From NCBI GenBank assembly GCA_015679245.1, contig CP064953.1, forward strand, positions 1,426,001 through 1,490,000: a DNA stretch of 64,000 nucleotides, given 5' to 3'. The stretch is from Actinomycetaceae bacterium zg-1166 (GTDB lineage Bacteria > Actinomycetota > Actinomycetes > Actinomycetales > Actinomycetaceae). The notes beneath the pieces are model-generated. The model was not told the DNA's origin and did not search any database. It was given only the letters and a program-made list of their open reading frames with translations. The translations under genes and the position numbers were made by a program. Positions 1-9,374 of the stretch are shown one piece after another; the first letter of the stretch is position 1; each line of letters begins with the position of its first letter.

Positions 1-1740
1 AAGAGTGGGGGCAAGAACTGCGAGGGAAGGTACAGGAAGCCAGAGCCAGCGCAGGCGCGGACGCAGAGAGAGGAGGCCGATAATCGTCATCGCCACCACC
101 ACGATGAGTGTTCCTGGACTCGCTGCACACATAAAGGTGAGGATGAGACTGGCACGCGCAAGTGCACCGATATTGGCTCCGTTAAGGCACCGAGCAAGGT
201 TCCCCAGTGCGAGAGGCGCGAGAATGTGCCACAGCACTGCAGCTACCTGGCCAGCAGAGATGGCGTCGAAGAGGGTGGGGGCACACGCCCAGATCAAGGA
301 GGCTCCCGCGCGCAGGCCAGGTGAGCGAACTAGGGCTCCTGCTCCGCAGAATGCGGCGAGTCCAGCGAGGAGGGGGGTCGTGATGAGGAGAATAGAGGCG
401 ATTTCTCCAAGAGAATATCCACAGAGTTGCCCAATTCCGACGAAGGGTGCGAGGAGAACCCATAGAGCATCGGTGGGTACTGCTTCTCCTGAGCCAGAAG
501 GAAGCCACCACGCAGCACCTGCACGCAGGAGATCACTCCAATTCGTCGTATCAGGTAGAAGCGCGCCACCCTCAAGTGCTCCGCGCCCAATAACAGGGAG
601 GAAAGCTCCAAGAGATATGAGCGCTGTAAGAAAAGCAACAAGGATTCCACAGCGCCAGGTTTGCCTGCGCCAAGCGTGGTAAGCACGCTCAGCTAGTGGA
701 TCTAGGCGTGGACGGTGCGCCTGGCGAAGTGTGCGGGAAATATCGCGGCGCGCTTTGCGCACTTCAGACGGCGGAGTTTCAAGAGAACGAAGCACACTGT
801 TGCTCACAGTCCTCGCTTTACGCAGCCTTTTTCGCGCCTGAGCGAGAGCACCAAGGCAGGTGAGCATACGTGCTGCTGCTCGAAGTTCAGCACCAGCCAG
901 GGCAATATCTTTCGTTGCTAGGCGGAGGAAGGCACGTGTGAAGGCCAGGAAGAAATACCCTAGTGCACATAAGAGGGGTTGTGGGCAAGCTAGTGAGGCG
1001 TTATACATTTGGGCACGGCGACGAGCAGCGAAACTCGCACGTCCCTCGTCGCCTCCATAAGAATGCCGAGCGTGTTCGAGGCGCGCTGCTGGTGCCACAA
1101 GAACGCGCCAGCCTCCGGCCCATAAGCGGCGAGAAAATTCAAGACCTTCCCCGAAGGGGCCAAGTACCCGATCAAAACCACCTACGGCTTCAAGGGCTTC
1201 CAGGCGAAGAAGCATTCCTGCACTGCCGACGCCGAGGACATCCTCACGCCAATCAAATTGGCCTTGATCTATCTCATCAGGGGCAAGTGGGACGCGCCGA
1301 GCTGTGCGTGTGGCCTGGATACCAACTTCGAGGAGTTCCTTAGGTTTGCCCCATTTTACCTGTTTGGCTCCTACGGCACCGATCTTGGCTGAACGTTCAC
1401 CTACACGTAGGAGTTCGTCGAGAGCTTCAGGGTGAGGGTAGGTATCACCATGAAGTATCCAAAGCCACGGATATTCCTTACCCACTTCTGGAGTGGCCAC
1501 GTGAGCCACGATCTCAGCAAAACTGAGACGTGTGGAAAACTCGTGGATCGTTATGTCTCCGTGGAAAGAAGCGAGGGAGGTACTGAGGTCACGATGTCCT
1601 CCGCGAAGAGCAATGATGATTGAGGAGGGTTGGAGGTTTTGAGCCAGGAGACCCGACAGCACTCGCTCCAGATACGGATTGTGCGCTTCGGCAAGGACGA
1701 GGGCGCACACTCGCCCACGTACCGGCTGATCCTCACGCAA
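1..1740 (-). CDS. Large glycosyltransferase family 2 membrane protein (3' end outside window)
   Basis: The frame is open for 580 codons from a TTG start to the left edge, so the C-terminus is missing. The N-terminal 250 residues or so read as a GT2 domain: an opening VCALVLAEAHNPYLERV stretch, then WILHGDTYPHPEAL with a DxD-like HGD, and FGEGLEFSRRLWAGGWR. After a basic linker come hydrophobic segments (for example GILVAFLTALISLGAF), so the rest is membrane-embedded. Known actinobacterial proteins of this build are often over 1000 residues and act in cell-envelope polysaccharide synthesis; donor and acceptor cannot be told here. A stop codon (that of whiB) lies in the same frame just upstream, so the start must be TTG 1740 or GTG 1710; TTG is preceded by a weak AAGG. 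It follows whiB by 12 bases and is probably co-transcribed with it. Confidence 0.8.
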   Translation of the reverse strand, partial: MREDQPVRGRVCALVLAEAHNPYLERVLSGLLAQNLQPSSIIIALRGGHRDLSTSLASFHGDITIHEFSTRLSFAEIVAHVATPEVGKEYPWLWILHGDTYPHPEALDELLRVGERSAKIGAVGAKQVKWGKPKELLEVGIQATRTARRVPLAPDEIDQGQFDWREDVLGVGSAGMLLRLEALEAVGGFDRVLGPFGEGLEFSRRLWAGGWRVLVAPAARLEHARHSYGGDEGRASFAARRRAQMYNASLACPQPLLCALGYFFLAFTRAFLRLATKDIALAGAELRAAARMLTCLGALAQARKRLRKARTVSNSVLRSLETPPSEVRKARRDISRTLRQAHRPRLDPLAERAYHAWRRQTWRCGILVAFLTALISLGAFLPVIGRGALEGGALLPDTTNWSDLLRAGAAWWLPSGSGEAVPTDALWVLLAPFVGIGQLCGYSLGEIASILLITTPLLAGLAAFCGAGALVRSPGLRAGASLIWACAPTLFDAISAGQVAAVLWHILAPLALGNLARCLNGANIGALARASLILTFMCAASPGTLIVVVAMTIIGLLSLRPRLRWLWLPVPSLAVLAPTL

Positions 1741-1752
1741 GGGTGAGGTACC

Positions 1753-2103
1753 TTAATCGTTCATTCGGCGGCGTTCGCGGCTAATACGTCGCCGATCGTT
1801 ATCGGACATCCCTCCCCAGATTCCATGGCGGATATCGTGGGAGATTGCGTAGTCGAGGCACTGACTGCGCACTGAGCAGGCGCTGCATACGCTTGTAGCC
1901 GGAGTGGTGGAGCCACCTTTTTCTGGGAAGAAAATATCGGGATCCGTCTGGGCGCAGAGCGCGAAATCCTGCCAATGGAGCTGTTCGCCAGTGGCAGTTT
2001 CATAGCCGAGATCGAAGAAAGTGACTACTTCCGTTTCCTCGGCAGCCTCAAGGCTATCCACACCGTGGAGCGTACGTGAGATCAGTTCGTCGAAAGCACT
2101 CAT
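1753..2103 (-). CDS. whiB: WhiB-family iron-sulfur transcriptional regulator
   Basis: A 116-residue protein with the four cysteines of the WhiB [4Fe-4S] site: one in DFALCAQTDPDIFFPEKGG, then CSAC and a fourth in SQCLDYA. The G[I/V]WGG turn (GIWGGMSDNDRRR) and a basic C-terminal tail follow. The family binds sigma factor region 4 and controls cell division, redox or antibiotic responses. The frame could extend 13 codons upstream, but a strong GGAGGAGG ribosome-binding site sits just before MSAFDEL, which decides the start. Position beside an envelope glycosyltransferase suggests a WhiB2-like (WhmD, septation) paralogue, which is inference. Confidence 0.93.
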   Translation of the reverse strand: MSAFDELISRTLHGVDSLEAAEETEVVTFFDLGYETATGEQLHWQDFALCAQTDPDIFFPEKGGSTTPATSVCSACSVRSQCLDYAISHDIRHGIWGGMSDNDRRRISRERRRMND

Positions 2104-2665
2104 GGACAACCTCCTCCGTCTCAGATCAGAAAAACTACTCACATAATTACAAGCGTGTCATTCGATAAAGTCAAGACGTTCGGACTACATTGATATTTTT
2201 CTCCGGTTGTGCTGCACTTCCTCTCGCAGTAGTGGTACATTTCTTCGCATCATCTGCACGCGTGGATGATTGCCCGCAGAACGCACAACTCAGGAGGAAA
2301 CCTCTGTGTACGCGCAGTACGCAGTGATCGTGTAGCAGAGCACGTGTGTGTGTTTATCTGCACACCTACGTGTAGTACGTGGTTTCCTTGACCATCTGCG
2401 AATTTTAAGCCACCTCCCTACACACGTACACACAGCGGAATATATTCCACTTTTTCTTCCCCTCTCGTTTCTCGCCTCTCTACACATGCAGCGCGTGGAG
2501 TTCATGAATCCTGCAGGAGAAAACACCGCAACACTACGAGTTCACACGCAATGCGTAGCACATACGCTAAATGCAGGCCAGAGATGTCTCCCAGACAGGT
2601 CTATCGTGTGCAGCCTCCTCTCATGTTCACTGCCAGAGCTTTGCACTGTGTGGCACGATGGACGC
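2104..2665. other. Intergenic region between divergent whiB and IMPase genes
   Basis: About 560 bases without a convincing gene. It must hold the promoters for both divergent genes. It is rich in ACGTGTGTGTG-like runs and hairpin-prone CACGTG/TACGTG words, but no operator or structured RNA could be named. An open frame runs through it into the IMPase gene without family similarity. Confidence 0.5.
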
Positions 2666-3532
2666 ATGACTCCTGATTCGCCTCTCCTTGCCGATATCGC
2701 CGCACACGCCGCTCGACATGTCGGAGATTACCTACGAGAGGCTTTCCTCCACCCCGGAAACATTGACTACAAGGCCGATTTCCATGACATTGTCACAGTT
2801 CACGACAAAGAGGCTCAGCATCGCATCGTCACCGAACTTCTGGCAGCCGCACCTGCCAGCCTCGTCATCGGGGAAGAATCAGCGAGCCTTCTCTCTGCTG
2901 ACGGCCCCATAAGCAGAGACCACGACGACGAGGATGCTGTTCACTGGTACGTGGATCCGATTGACGGCACCGCGAACTTTGCCGCTGGTTTCGACCACTG
3001 GTGTGTATCCATCGCCGCAGCTCATCAAGGAAAAATTCTCGCCGGAGTACTCTATCAACCCACGCAGGATATTCTCTTGCGAGCCGACGATACAGGCGCC
3101 ACAAAGAACGGCAAGCCGATCCATGTCCTCGATCGCCCAGTGCGCGAATCCCTGCTCCTCACGCAATTCCCCTCGGCGCGTTTTGCCCACTCTCACCCCG
3201 AGGAGGCAGCACGAGGATTCCTCAAAGTACTCGATACTTTCCGTTCTCTTCGTCGGCCTGGAAGCACAGCCTTAGCTCTTGGAGAAGTGGCAAGCGGGCA
3301 CTGTAGCGCAACCTTCAACTTCGGCACTCACCCGTGGGATGTGGCCGGAGGTATCGCACTCGTCCAGGCAGCAGGCGGTGTGTACATCGGATGGGATGGG
3401 GAAGGAAACCTCGTCGATAATGTCGTCGAGGCTCCCAACTATGTGGGAGCCTCCTCGCTCACAAGCGCTGCGGATATACTCGACGTGCTTGAACTTGACG
3501 AACTCGCCGCTCGGGTACGAGCACAATCGTAA
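2666..3532 (+). CDS. Inositol monophosphatase family protein
   Basis: 288 residues. All three metal/substrate motifs of the lithium-sensitive phosphatase superfamily are present: GEES, YVDPIDGTANF (the signature D-P-I-D-G-T) and the C-terminal HPWDVAGG. The enzyme should hydrolyse myo-inositol-1-phosphate or a related phosphate (histidinol phosphate, fructose-1,6-bisphosphate or PAP are alternatives) with Mg2+. In actinobacteria this can serve inositol or mycothiol supply, but nothing adjacent fixes the substrate. The open frame begins 106 codons earlier, yet family similarity begins only at MTPDSPLLADIAAHAARHV, so the internal ATG is preferred despite a weak ribosome-binding site. Confidence 0.88.
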   Translation: MTPDSPLLADIAAHAARHVGDYLREAFLHPGNIDYKADFHDIVTVHDKEAQHRIVTELLAAAPASLVIGEESASLLSADGPISRDHDDEDAVHWYVDPIDGTANFAAGFDHWCVSIAAAHQGKILAGVLYQPTQDILLRADDTGATKNGKPIHVLDRPVRESLLLTQFPSARFAHSHPEEAARGFLKVLDTFRSLRRPGSTALALGEVASGHCSATFNFGTHPWDVAGGIALVQAAGGVYIGWDGEGNLVDNVVEAPNYVGASSLTSAADILDVLELDELAARVRAQS

Positions 3533-3584
3533 AATAGAGGCACACCTAGGAGTTTTCTCTCAGCCTCTCACCACTCTCCCATTT

Positions 3585-3616
3585 GTGGTGTCGTGCGTGC
3601 GTGGTGTCGTGCGTGC
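3585..3616. repeat. Exact 16-bp tandem duplication
   Basis: GTGGTGTCGTGCGTGC occurs twice back to back in the gap between two convergent genes. No function is apparent. It is one of several short tandem duplications in intergenic DNA of this window. Confidence 0.85.
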
Positions 3617-3765
3617 GCTATGCGCAGATTGCGCAAACTTTTCAGACTCTGACCGTGCGACCGTCCGCGATTAAACCTTTACCCTTACGACTCTCCTTCT
3701 TCCCTCTTCCTTGCGTATCATTTCTGTATATCACTTCTGCACCCTCACACCAGACTTCTTTGCCC

Positions 3766-5406
3766 TCATGTCAAATACAACATTCCGGTGCGGATAAGTT
3801 CGCGAATAGGTTCATCCACCTCACGTGCCAATGTGGATTCATCGACTTCACACACACTCGCAAGAGCACCAAGAATGCGGTCGAAGCTGAGTTCGCCGTC
3901 GCTGGCCCCCACAATTGCTGCCACAGGAGTCGATACACGGATAGAACGCCCCATACCGCCGCCTTGATGAAGAATTATGAGGTGTGGGTCGCCCATACCG
4001 GGAGTATAATGTCGTTCTTCTGTTACATCTTCGGCACGCACGAGGTGACATGTGGCAAGCGAAGTGGGAAGGCGAAACGTGGTGAGGGCACGAGATACAT
4101 CCTGCCCGGAAGGTGCCTTCCCTTCGAGAGCTAACTCGAAGCGATGAACAGCCTCACTCTCCTTCACGTCTGCTGCGAGCTTTGTCAGGGCAAAGAAGCC
4201 CATACCAATCGCTCCGACCCCTGCGGCTTCGAAATCCTCAAGCCAGGCCGCATACGTATCCTCATACACGCGGCGACCAGCAAGCTGCCCTCCCGAATCA
4301 CGAATCCACATCTCCACGTAGCGTTCAGGGCTAAGGATGTCACGCTGCACAACCCACGCATCAACAGCACTACCCGAGAGCCATTCCTCGATACGCTCAT
4401 GCCACTGTGTCTCGGGATCGTGCATGGCTGGAATCTCCCAATTGGCGAGCATCTGGAGGGAACCGCCCTCCTTCATGTGCGCAGGCGCCTCACGAATGAC
4501 CTGCTCAACCAGGTGATCGCGCGACATTCCTCCGTCGCGATACTCCATCATTCCCACGCCCGAAGATTGCCGCACTGAATCCGGTGTAATGACGAAGGGT
4601 GGATTTGAAACGATGAGGTCGAAGCTCTCCCCGGTAACTGGTTCAAAAAGCGAGCCTTCACGCACGTCGATTGTCACTGCATTGAGGCCAGCATTGAAAC
4701 GCGTAATCTGGCAGGCACGGGCAGAAATATCCGTAGCTACCACATGCGTGCAGTGCGCGGTGAGGTAGAGAGCCTGGATTCCACAACCGCATCCAAGATC
4801 GAGGGCTGTGGCAGCCGGCTCACGCATCGTGAGAGCGAGGAGGCTCATCGTTGCTCCTCCAATTCCAAGCACATGATCGGGAGCAAGAAGTGTTCCGGTT
4901 GTGGCTTCTGCGAGGTCAGAGAGGATCCACCAGTTAAATTCACGGGGTGTAGATGTGCCAGGTGCGGCTGGGAAGCTCGCCGCGTGTGGGCGCAGATCGA
5001 AAGTGGCACGCACCCTCCGCGACATAACAAGTGGATCCTTGCCCCTACGCGGATCACTCTCCCTGCACGATTCCTCATTTTCTACCAGTCCAAGGGCAAA
5101 GAGGCCGCGTACGCTAAGGCGTGGAAGCACAGTTTCGAGTTCCTCCACACTCGCCGGGCAGCCGAGCATAAAGAAACGTGTGAGTGTAGCGCTGGCGTAT
5201 TCTTCGCTGGTTTTTTCTACCCGAGCACATTCTCGTAGAGCTGGTACACGCTGCTCACGCATAAGCGCCTCGCGTGCCTGGAAACTCAAGAGCGAATCGA
5301 GATGGTTGACTGTCCACTTCGCTTCTATGAGATCCTCACGCAGGCGAGTAAGGAGAAGTGGATCAAGATTGGGCAGAGGCGATGGGGCCGGGTAGGGGTG
5401 GCGCAT
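3766..5406 (-). CDS. Class I SAM-dependent methyltransferase (DUF7059-type)
   Basis: 546 residues. The central part carries a Rossmann methyltransferase core: ALDLGCGCGIQAL (SAM-binding loop), VVATDIS, and SNPPFVI, the catalytic N-P-P-[FY] motif of N6-adenine/glutamine methyltransferases such as RlmG, RsmC and PrmC. It is flanked by about 180 N-terminal and 170 C-terminal residues matching the layout of actinobacterial methyltransferases with DUF7059 and DUF7782 ends. The likely role is methylation of rRNA or a translation protein; the exact target is unknown. It is transcribed alone, convergent with the IMPase gene. Confidence 0.85.
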   Translation of the reverse strand: MRHPYPAPSPLPNLDPLLLTRLREDLIEAKWTVNHLDSLLSFQAREALMREQRVPALRECARVEKTSEEYASATLTRFFMLGCPASVEELETVLPRLSVRGLFALGLVENEESCRESDPRRGKDPLVMSRRVRATFDLRPHAASFPAAPGTSTPREFNWWILSDLAEATTGTLLAPDHVLGIGGATMSLLALTMREPAATALDLGCGCGIQALYLTAHCTHVVATDISARACQITRFNAGLNAVTIDVREGSLFEPVTGESFDLIVSNPPFVITPDSVRQSSGVGMMEYRDGGMSRDHLVEQVIREAPAHMKEGGSLQMLANWEIPAMHDPETQWHERIEEWLSGSAVDAWVVQRDILSPERYVEMWIRDSGGQLAGRRVYEDTYAAWLEDFEAAGVGAIGMGFFALTKLAADVKESEAVHRFELALEGKAPSGQDVSRALTTFRLPTSLATCHLVRAEDVTEERHYTPGMGDPHLIILHQGGGMGRSIRVSTPVAAIVGASDGELSFDRILGALASVCEVDESTLAREVDEPIRELIRTGMLYLT

Positions 5407-5506
5407 GAGAAAAGCCTACCGTGACGCATCTGTGGGCATGTTCTGCCACTCACTCGCAGAACTCTCCTCTGATTTTCGCCCTCTCTCAAGCCATACTCCC
5501 CTCTCC

Positions 5507-5558
5507 AGGTCACCCGGCTCTCAGCTATACCCAGGTTCACCCGGCTCTCAGCTATACC
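5507..5558. repeat. 22-bp direct repeat, period 27, upstream of rmlA
   Basis: TCACCCGGCTCTCAGCTATA followed by CC occurs twice, at 5510 and 5537, with AGGT/AGGTT before each copy. It lies between the divergent methyltransferase and rmlA genes, about 105 bases before rmlA. It could be a pair of regulator sites or a simple duplication. Confidence 0.85.
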
Positions 5559-5663
5559 GAGGGGAAACCAGGAAACTCACCCCCATCTACGTGAGCAAAG
5601 CCGCCAGCAACATACGCCCATGAAATCCCTGCACGCAAAGGGGGAATGCGCCACACTTGAGGT

Positions 5664-6527
5664 ATGCGTGGAATTATTCTTGCCGGAGGCTCTGGCACTC
5701 GATTGCATCCGATTACCCTCGGCACGTCGAAACAGCTCGTGCCTGTTTACGACAAGCCGATGGTCTATTACCCCATGTCAACACTGATGTTGGCAGGTAT
5801 TCAAGACATTCTCATCATCACCACCCCAGATGATGCTCCTGCCTTCCGCCGCCTCTTGGGCGATGGCTCACAGTTCGGTGTGAATCTCTCCTTTGCCGTC
5901 CAGGCCGTACCCAACGGCCTCGCCCAAGCCTTCGTCATTGGCGCGGATTTCGTTGGTAATGATGCAGCTGGCCTCGTTCTGGGAGACAACATTTTCTACG
6001 GTCCTGGAATGGGCACCCGCCTTCGTCGCCACACGGATCCAGAAGGCGGCGCAGTATTTGCCTACCATGTGAGTGATCCAACGTCCTACGGCGTGGTGGA
6101 GTTCGACGAGAACTTCAAGGCTCTTTCCATCGAAGAGAAGCCACACAAACCCAAGTCAAATTATGCTGTGCCTGGCCTTTACTTCTATAACAACGACGTC
6201 GTAGAGATCGCTCGCAACCTCTCACCTTCAGCTCGCGGCGAGTACGAGATCACTGATGTCAATAAGGTCTACCTTGAGGCAGGAAAACTCGAAGTAGAGG
6301 TTCTTCCCCGCGGCACAGCCTGGTTGGATACAGGCACGTTTGATTCCCTGGCCGATGCAACGAACTTTGTACGCACTGTCGAAGCGCGCCAGGGCCTCAA
6401 GGTCGGCTCCCCCGAGGAGATCGCGTGGCGTATGGGCTTCCTTTCCGACGACGACCTCCGAGAGCGCGCCGAACCTCTCGTCAAGTCTGGCTACGGCGCC
6501 TATCTCATGGGGCTTGTGGAGAAGTAA
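5664..6527 (+). CDS. rmlA: Glucose-1-phosphate thymidylyltransferase
   Basis: 287 residues, the normal RmlA length. It begins [16 protein letters not shown], the nucleotide-binding signature, followed by [24 protein letters not shown] (metal/sugar site), [19 protein letters not shown] and [10 protein letters not shown]. It makes dTDP-glucose from dTTP and glucose-1-phosphate, the first step of dTDP-L-rhamnose synthesis. Together with the D, C and B enzymes nearby it completes the four-step pathway inside the same polysaccharide locus. The start is the first in-frame ATG and matches family N-termini exactly. Confidence 0.97.
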   Translation: MRGIILAGGSGTRLHPITLGTSKQLVPVYDKPMVYYPMSTLMLAGIQDILIITTPDDAPAFRRLLGDGSQFGVNLSFAVQAVPNGLAQAFVIGADFVGNDAAGLVLGDNIFYGPGMGTRLRRHTDPEGGAVFAYHVSDPTSYGVVEFDENFKALSIEEKPHKPKSNYAVPGLYFYNNDVVEIARNLSPSARGEYEITDVNKVYLEAGKLEVEVLPRGTAWLDTGTFDSLADATNFVRTVEARQGLKVGSPEEIAWRMGFLSDDDLRERAEPLVKSGYGAYLMGLVEK

Positions 6528-6590
6528 AACAGCCCAGAACCCAGCACAGTGCAAACCCACGCACAGGTATCACATGTCACGCACATATGT

Positions 6591-6624
6591 GGGGTGGGAA
6601 GGGTCATGCGATCCTTCCCACCCC
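6591..6624. terminator. Bidirectional terminator between rmlA and rmlD
   Basis: A perfect 12-bp stem, GGGGTGGGAAGG and CCTTCCCACCCC, with a 10-base loop, lies in the gap between convergent rmlA and rmlD. Downstream bases are only moderately T-rich. Confidence 0.75.
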
Positions 6625-6657
6625 TTACGCTCTCTATTCAATTCGTGATTGAATCAT

Positions 6658-7506
6658 TCAGTCGCCGAACATGACAGTGGCAGCTTCGTTCCAACGCTCA
6701 CGCCAATCTCCGATAGGAGTGACCCCAATACGCTCAAGGGCATTGTGCCCCAGCACTGAGTAGTGCGGGCGGGGGGCAGGGCGGTTGAAGGCCGCAGCGG
6801 TAGTTTCCTTGACTATCGCCGGATCCTTGCCCAGGGATTCAACGATCGCCTTGGCGAAACCGTGCCAATTTGTCTTACCAGAAGAAGTGCCGTGGTAGAT
6901 CCCCGAAGGAGCCTTCGCATCGACGAGTCGCACGAGGAGATCAGCTAAATCAACTGTCCACGTGGGTTGGCCGTATTCATCTGTAACCACAGTGAGTTCG
7001 TCGCGAGTGGCAGCGAGGTTCGCCATTGTGGCGGGGAAGGATGCGCCGTGTTTACCGTAAAGCCATGCTGTGCGCACAATGAGGTAATCATCTGTATTGA
7101 CGCGCACAGCCCATTCCCCTGCTGCCTTCGTTCGCCCATAGGCACCCTTAGGTTCCATGAGGTCACTCTCTGCGTAGGGACGGGTAGCTTCACCTCCGAA
7201 CACATAATCTGTAGAGATGTGGATGAGGCAAGCACCGATCTGAGAACAACGTCTGGCGAGAATCTCTGGCCCAGTCGCATTGACAGTGAAGGCGGCTGCT
7301 TCCTCTTCTTCAGCCTTGTCCACGGCAGTGAAGGCAGCGACGTTCACCACCACGTCAACGTCGCGAACCACCTGATTCACACTCGCTGGGTTCGTAATGT
7401 CGATCTCTTCGCGATCCACAGCAATAACATCGTGTCCATCACGAAGCACACGTTCAACGAGGTCGTGTCCAAGCATCCCTTTGGCACCAGCAATGAGCCA
7501 CCGCAT
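6658..7506 (-). CDS. rmlD: dTDP-4-dehydrorhamnose reductase
   Basis: 282 residues from MRWLIAGAKGMLG. It shows the GxxGxxG NAD(P)-binding loop, the short-chain dehydrogenase S-T-DYVFGG region and YGRTKAAGE (catalytic YxxxK). It reduces dTDP-4-dehydro-L-rhamnose to dTDP-L-rhamnose with NAD(P)H. A longer frame starts 28 codons earlier, but the extension has no family counterpart and GAAAGGTGA sits correctly before the chosen ATG. It runs opposite to rmlA and rmlC, so the rhamnose genes here are not one operon. Confidence 0.95.
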   Translation of the reverse strand: MRWLIAGAKGMLGHDLVERVLRDGHDVIAVDREEIDITNPASVNQVVRDVDVVVNVAAFTAVDKAEEEEAAAFTVNATGPEILARRCSQIGACLIHISTDYVFGGEATRPYAESDLMEPKGAYGRTKAAGEWAVRVNTDDYLIVRTAWLYGKHGASFPATMANLAATRDELTVVTDEYGQPTWTVDLADLLVRLVDAKAPSGIYHGTSSGKTNWHGFAKAIVESLGKDPAIVKETTAAAFNRPAPRPHYSVLGHNALERIGVTPIGDWRERWNEAATVMFGD

Positions 7507-7798
7507 ACAGTCACCTTTCTCAGCAGTTTCGAGCATCATTCTAGCCTGAGGAGACCTAGACTTAGCCGGCATCACCATAGATGGCTTCATATCGCTCTCT
7601 CTTTCAACGAGTCACCACACCACCTTCCTACCGCACTCTGCTAGCGCTTTATCTAGGCAAGTCCACACGTCTTACGGCGAACTCCCTCACCACCTCACGG
7701 CATACTCCCCACCTGCCCGCAGCCACAAGAAGGCAACGGGAAGGCCACAGGTAAGGATTAGAATGTGAACTGTTGTTATTGAGAGAGATAGGAGCCTC

Positions 7799-8413
7799 AT
7801 GGAGATCCGTGAACTTTCCATTGCCGGCGCATGGGAAATTACCCCACAGCAATTTCCCGATGATCGCGGCATTTTTCTCGAAACATTCAAAGCTAGCATT
7901 TTTGAGCAAGCAGTAGGTCACACGCTCAACCTCCTTCAGGCCAACACCTCAATTTCCAGGGCTGGAGCAGTGCGCGGTATTCATTTCGCTGATATCCCTC
8001 CCTCGCAAGCTAAGTACGTCATGTGTCAGCGTGGCGCTGTACTCGATTTCGCCATCGATATTCGCCTCGGCTCACCTACCTTCGGTCAGTGGGATAGCGT
8101 GCTCCTGGACGATGTTGACCGGCGTGCGATCTATGTTTCTGAGGGTCTTGGCCATTGTTTTGTGGCTCTCGAAGATAATTCCACGGTCACCTATCTCTGC
8201 TCGGCTCCCTACGCTCCAGACCGTGAACACGGCATAAATCCACTCGACCCACACATTGGCCTCGCCTTGCCCACTCATGGGCGCGATGGCAAACCCCTCC
8301 AGCTCCTTCTCTCCCCGAAGGATACAGCTGCTCCCAGCCTCACCGAGGCTGCCGAACACGGCCTCTTGCCCACTCTTGAGGCCGTGGAAGCCTTCATCGC
8401 CACAGTGAAGTAG
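7799..8413 (+). CDS. rmlC: dTDP-4-dehydrorhamnose 3,5-epimerase
   Basis: 204 residues, a cupin-fold epimerase. Characteristic pieces are FPDDRGIFLETFK, QANTSISRAGAVRGIHF (containing the catalytic histidine), QAKYVMCQRGAVLDFAIDIR, YVSEGLGHCFVAL and TYLCS. It converts dTDP-4-dehydro-6-deoxyglucose to the L-lyxo epimer. It begins a forward operon with the two glycosyltransferases that follow (3-base and roughly 40-base gaps). The start ATG is preceded by GAGAGATAGGAG. Confidence 0.95.
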   Translation: MEIRELSIAGAWEITPQQFPDDRGIFLETFKASIFEQAVGHTLNLLQANTSISRAGAVRGIHFADIPPSQAKYVMCQRGAVLDFAIDIRLGSPTFGQWDSVLLDDVDRRAIYVSEGLGHCFVALEDNSTVTYLCSAPYAPDREHGINPLDPHIGLALPTHGRDGKPLQLLLSPKDTAAPSLTEAAEHGLLPTLEAVEAFIATVK

Positions 8414-8416
8414 CCA

Positions 8417-9334
8417 ATGAGCACCGTCGCAGCCCTCGTCGTCACTTTCAATTCCGACGATTCCCTTCCCTGCCTCCTCGCCTCACTCACAGCGCAGTGT
8501 GAAGCGGTCATCCTCGTCGATAATGGATCCTCAAATGCCCTCTGGATCGCTGAGCGTGCGAAGGAATATGGGTGCATATTTGTAGGCTTGGAAAAGAACG
8601 CGGGGATCGCTGCGGCACAGAACATTGGCATCGCTCACGCGCGCACACTCGGTGCGGATTTCCTCCTTCTTTCCGACGACGATTCCCTCCCTCCGAGCAC
8701 TTGTGTTTTCTCCCTATGCGAGGCACTCGAAGCACATCCGTTCCTCGCAGCGGTAGGTCCGCTTCCAGTGGAAGAACGCGAAGGTGGGGATGAACTCGTC
8801 TATCAAGCACGACGATGGGGGCCACGCCGTGCCAGTGCACAGGAACTTGCGACCGATCTTCTCGACGTTCCTTTCCTTATCGCCTCAGGATGTCTTATTC
8901 GACTCAGCGCTCTAGAGAAGATCGGCCAGATGGACGCTTCTCTTTTCATCGACCACGTGGATCTCGAATGGGGATTGCGGGCACGGGAAGCTGGTTTTTC
9001 TCTTGCCTGCGTGCCGAGTGTGCGCTTACCTCATTCTTTGGGTGAGGAAGTTGTGCGCCTGCCTGGTAGGGAACAACCCATTCATCTCCACTCTCCCCAG
9101 CGCACCTACTACCTGGCGCGTAATACCGTGCATCTCATCCGTGGAAGCCTTCTGCCCTGGACGTGGCGCTTCGGTTATCTTATCTGGCTCGCCAAATATG
9201 CAACCTTCAACTCCCTTCTCGCTCCTGAGTCGCGCACCCGTGCCCGTTTCATCTGCCGCGGAATCGCTGACGGCCTGCGTGGGCGGATGGGAGCAGCTCC
9301 CCACCGTGCCACTTCCAGAGGTCTCACAGAGTAA
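8417..9334 (+). CDS. Glycosyltransferase family 2, probable rhamnosyltransferase
   Basis: 305 residues. The GT-A start AALVVTFNSDDSL, the VDNGSSN loop, KNAGIAAAQNIGI and the metal motif LLLSDDDSLPP identify the RfbF/WbbL-like rhamnosyltransferase branch. FIDHVDLEWGLRAREAGF matches the conserved acceptor-side block. It probably transfers a rhamnosyl unit from dTDP-rhamnose in synthesis of the envelope polymer. It starts three bases after the rmlC stop, so translation is coupled. Linkage and acceptor cannot be read from the sequence. Confidence 0.88.
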   Translation: MSTVAALVVTFNSDDSLPCLLASLTAQCEAVILVDNGSSNALWIAERAKEYGCIFVGLEKNAGIAAAQNIGIAHARTLGADFLLLSDDDSLPPSTCVFSLCEALEAHPFLAAVGPLPVEEREGGDELVYQARRWGPRRASAQELATDLLDVPFLIASGCLIRLSALEKIGQMDASLFIDHVDLEWGLRAREAGFSLACVPSVRLPHSLGEEVVRLPGREQPIHLHSPQRTYYLARNTVHLIRGSLLPWTWRFGYLIWLAKYATFNSLLAPESRTRARFICRGIADGLRGRMGAAPHRATSRGLTE

Positions 9335-9374
9335 AGACCACTGCCCTTCTCCTTATGCCCACAAGAGGATCCCT

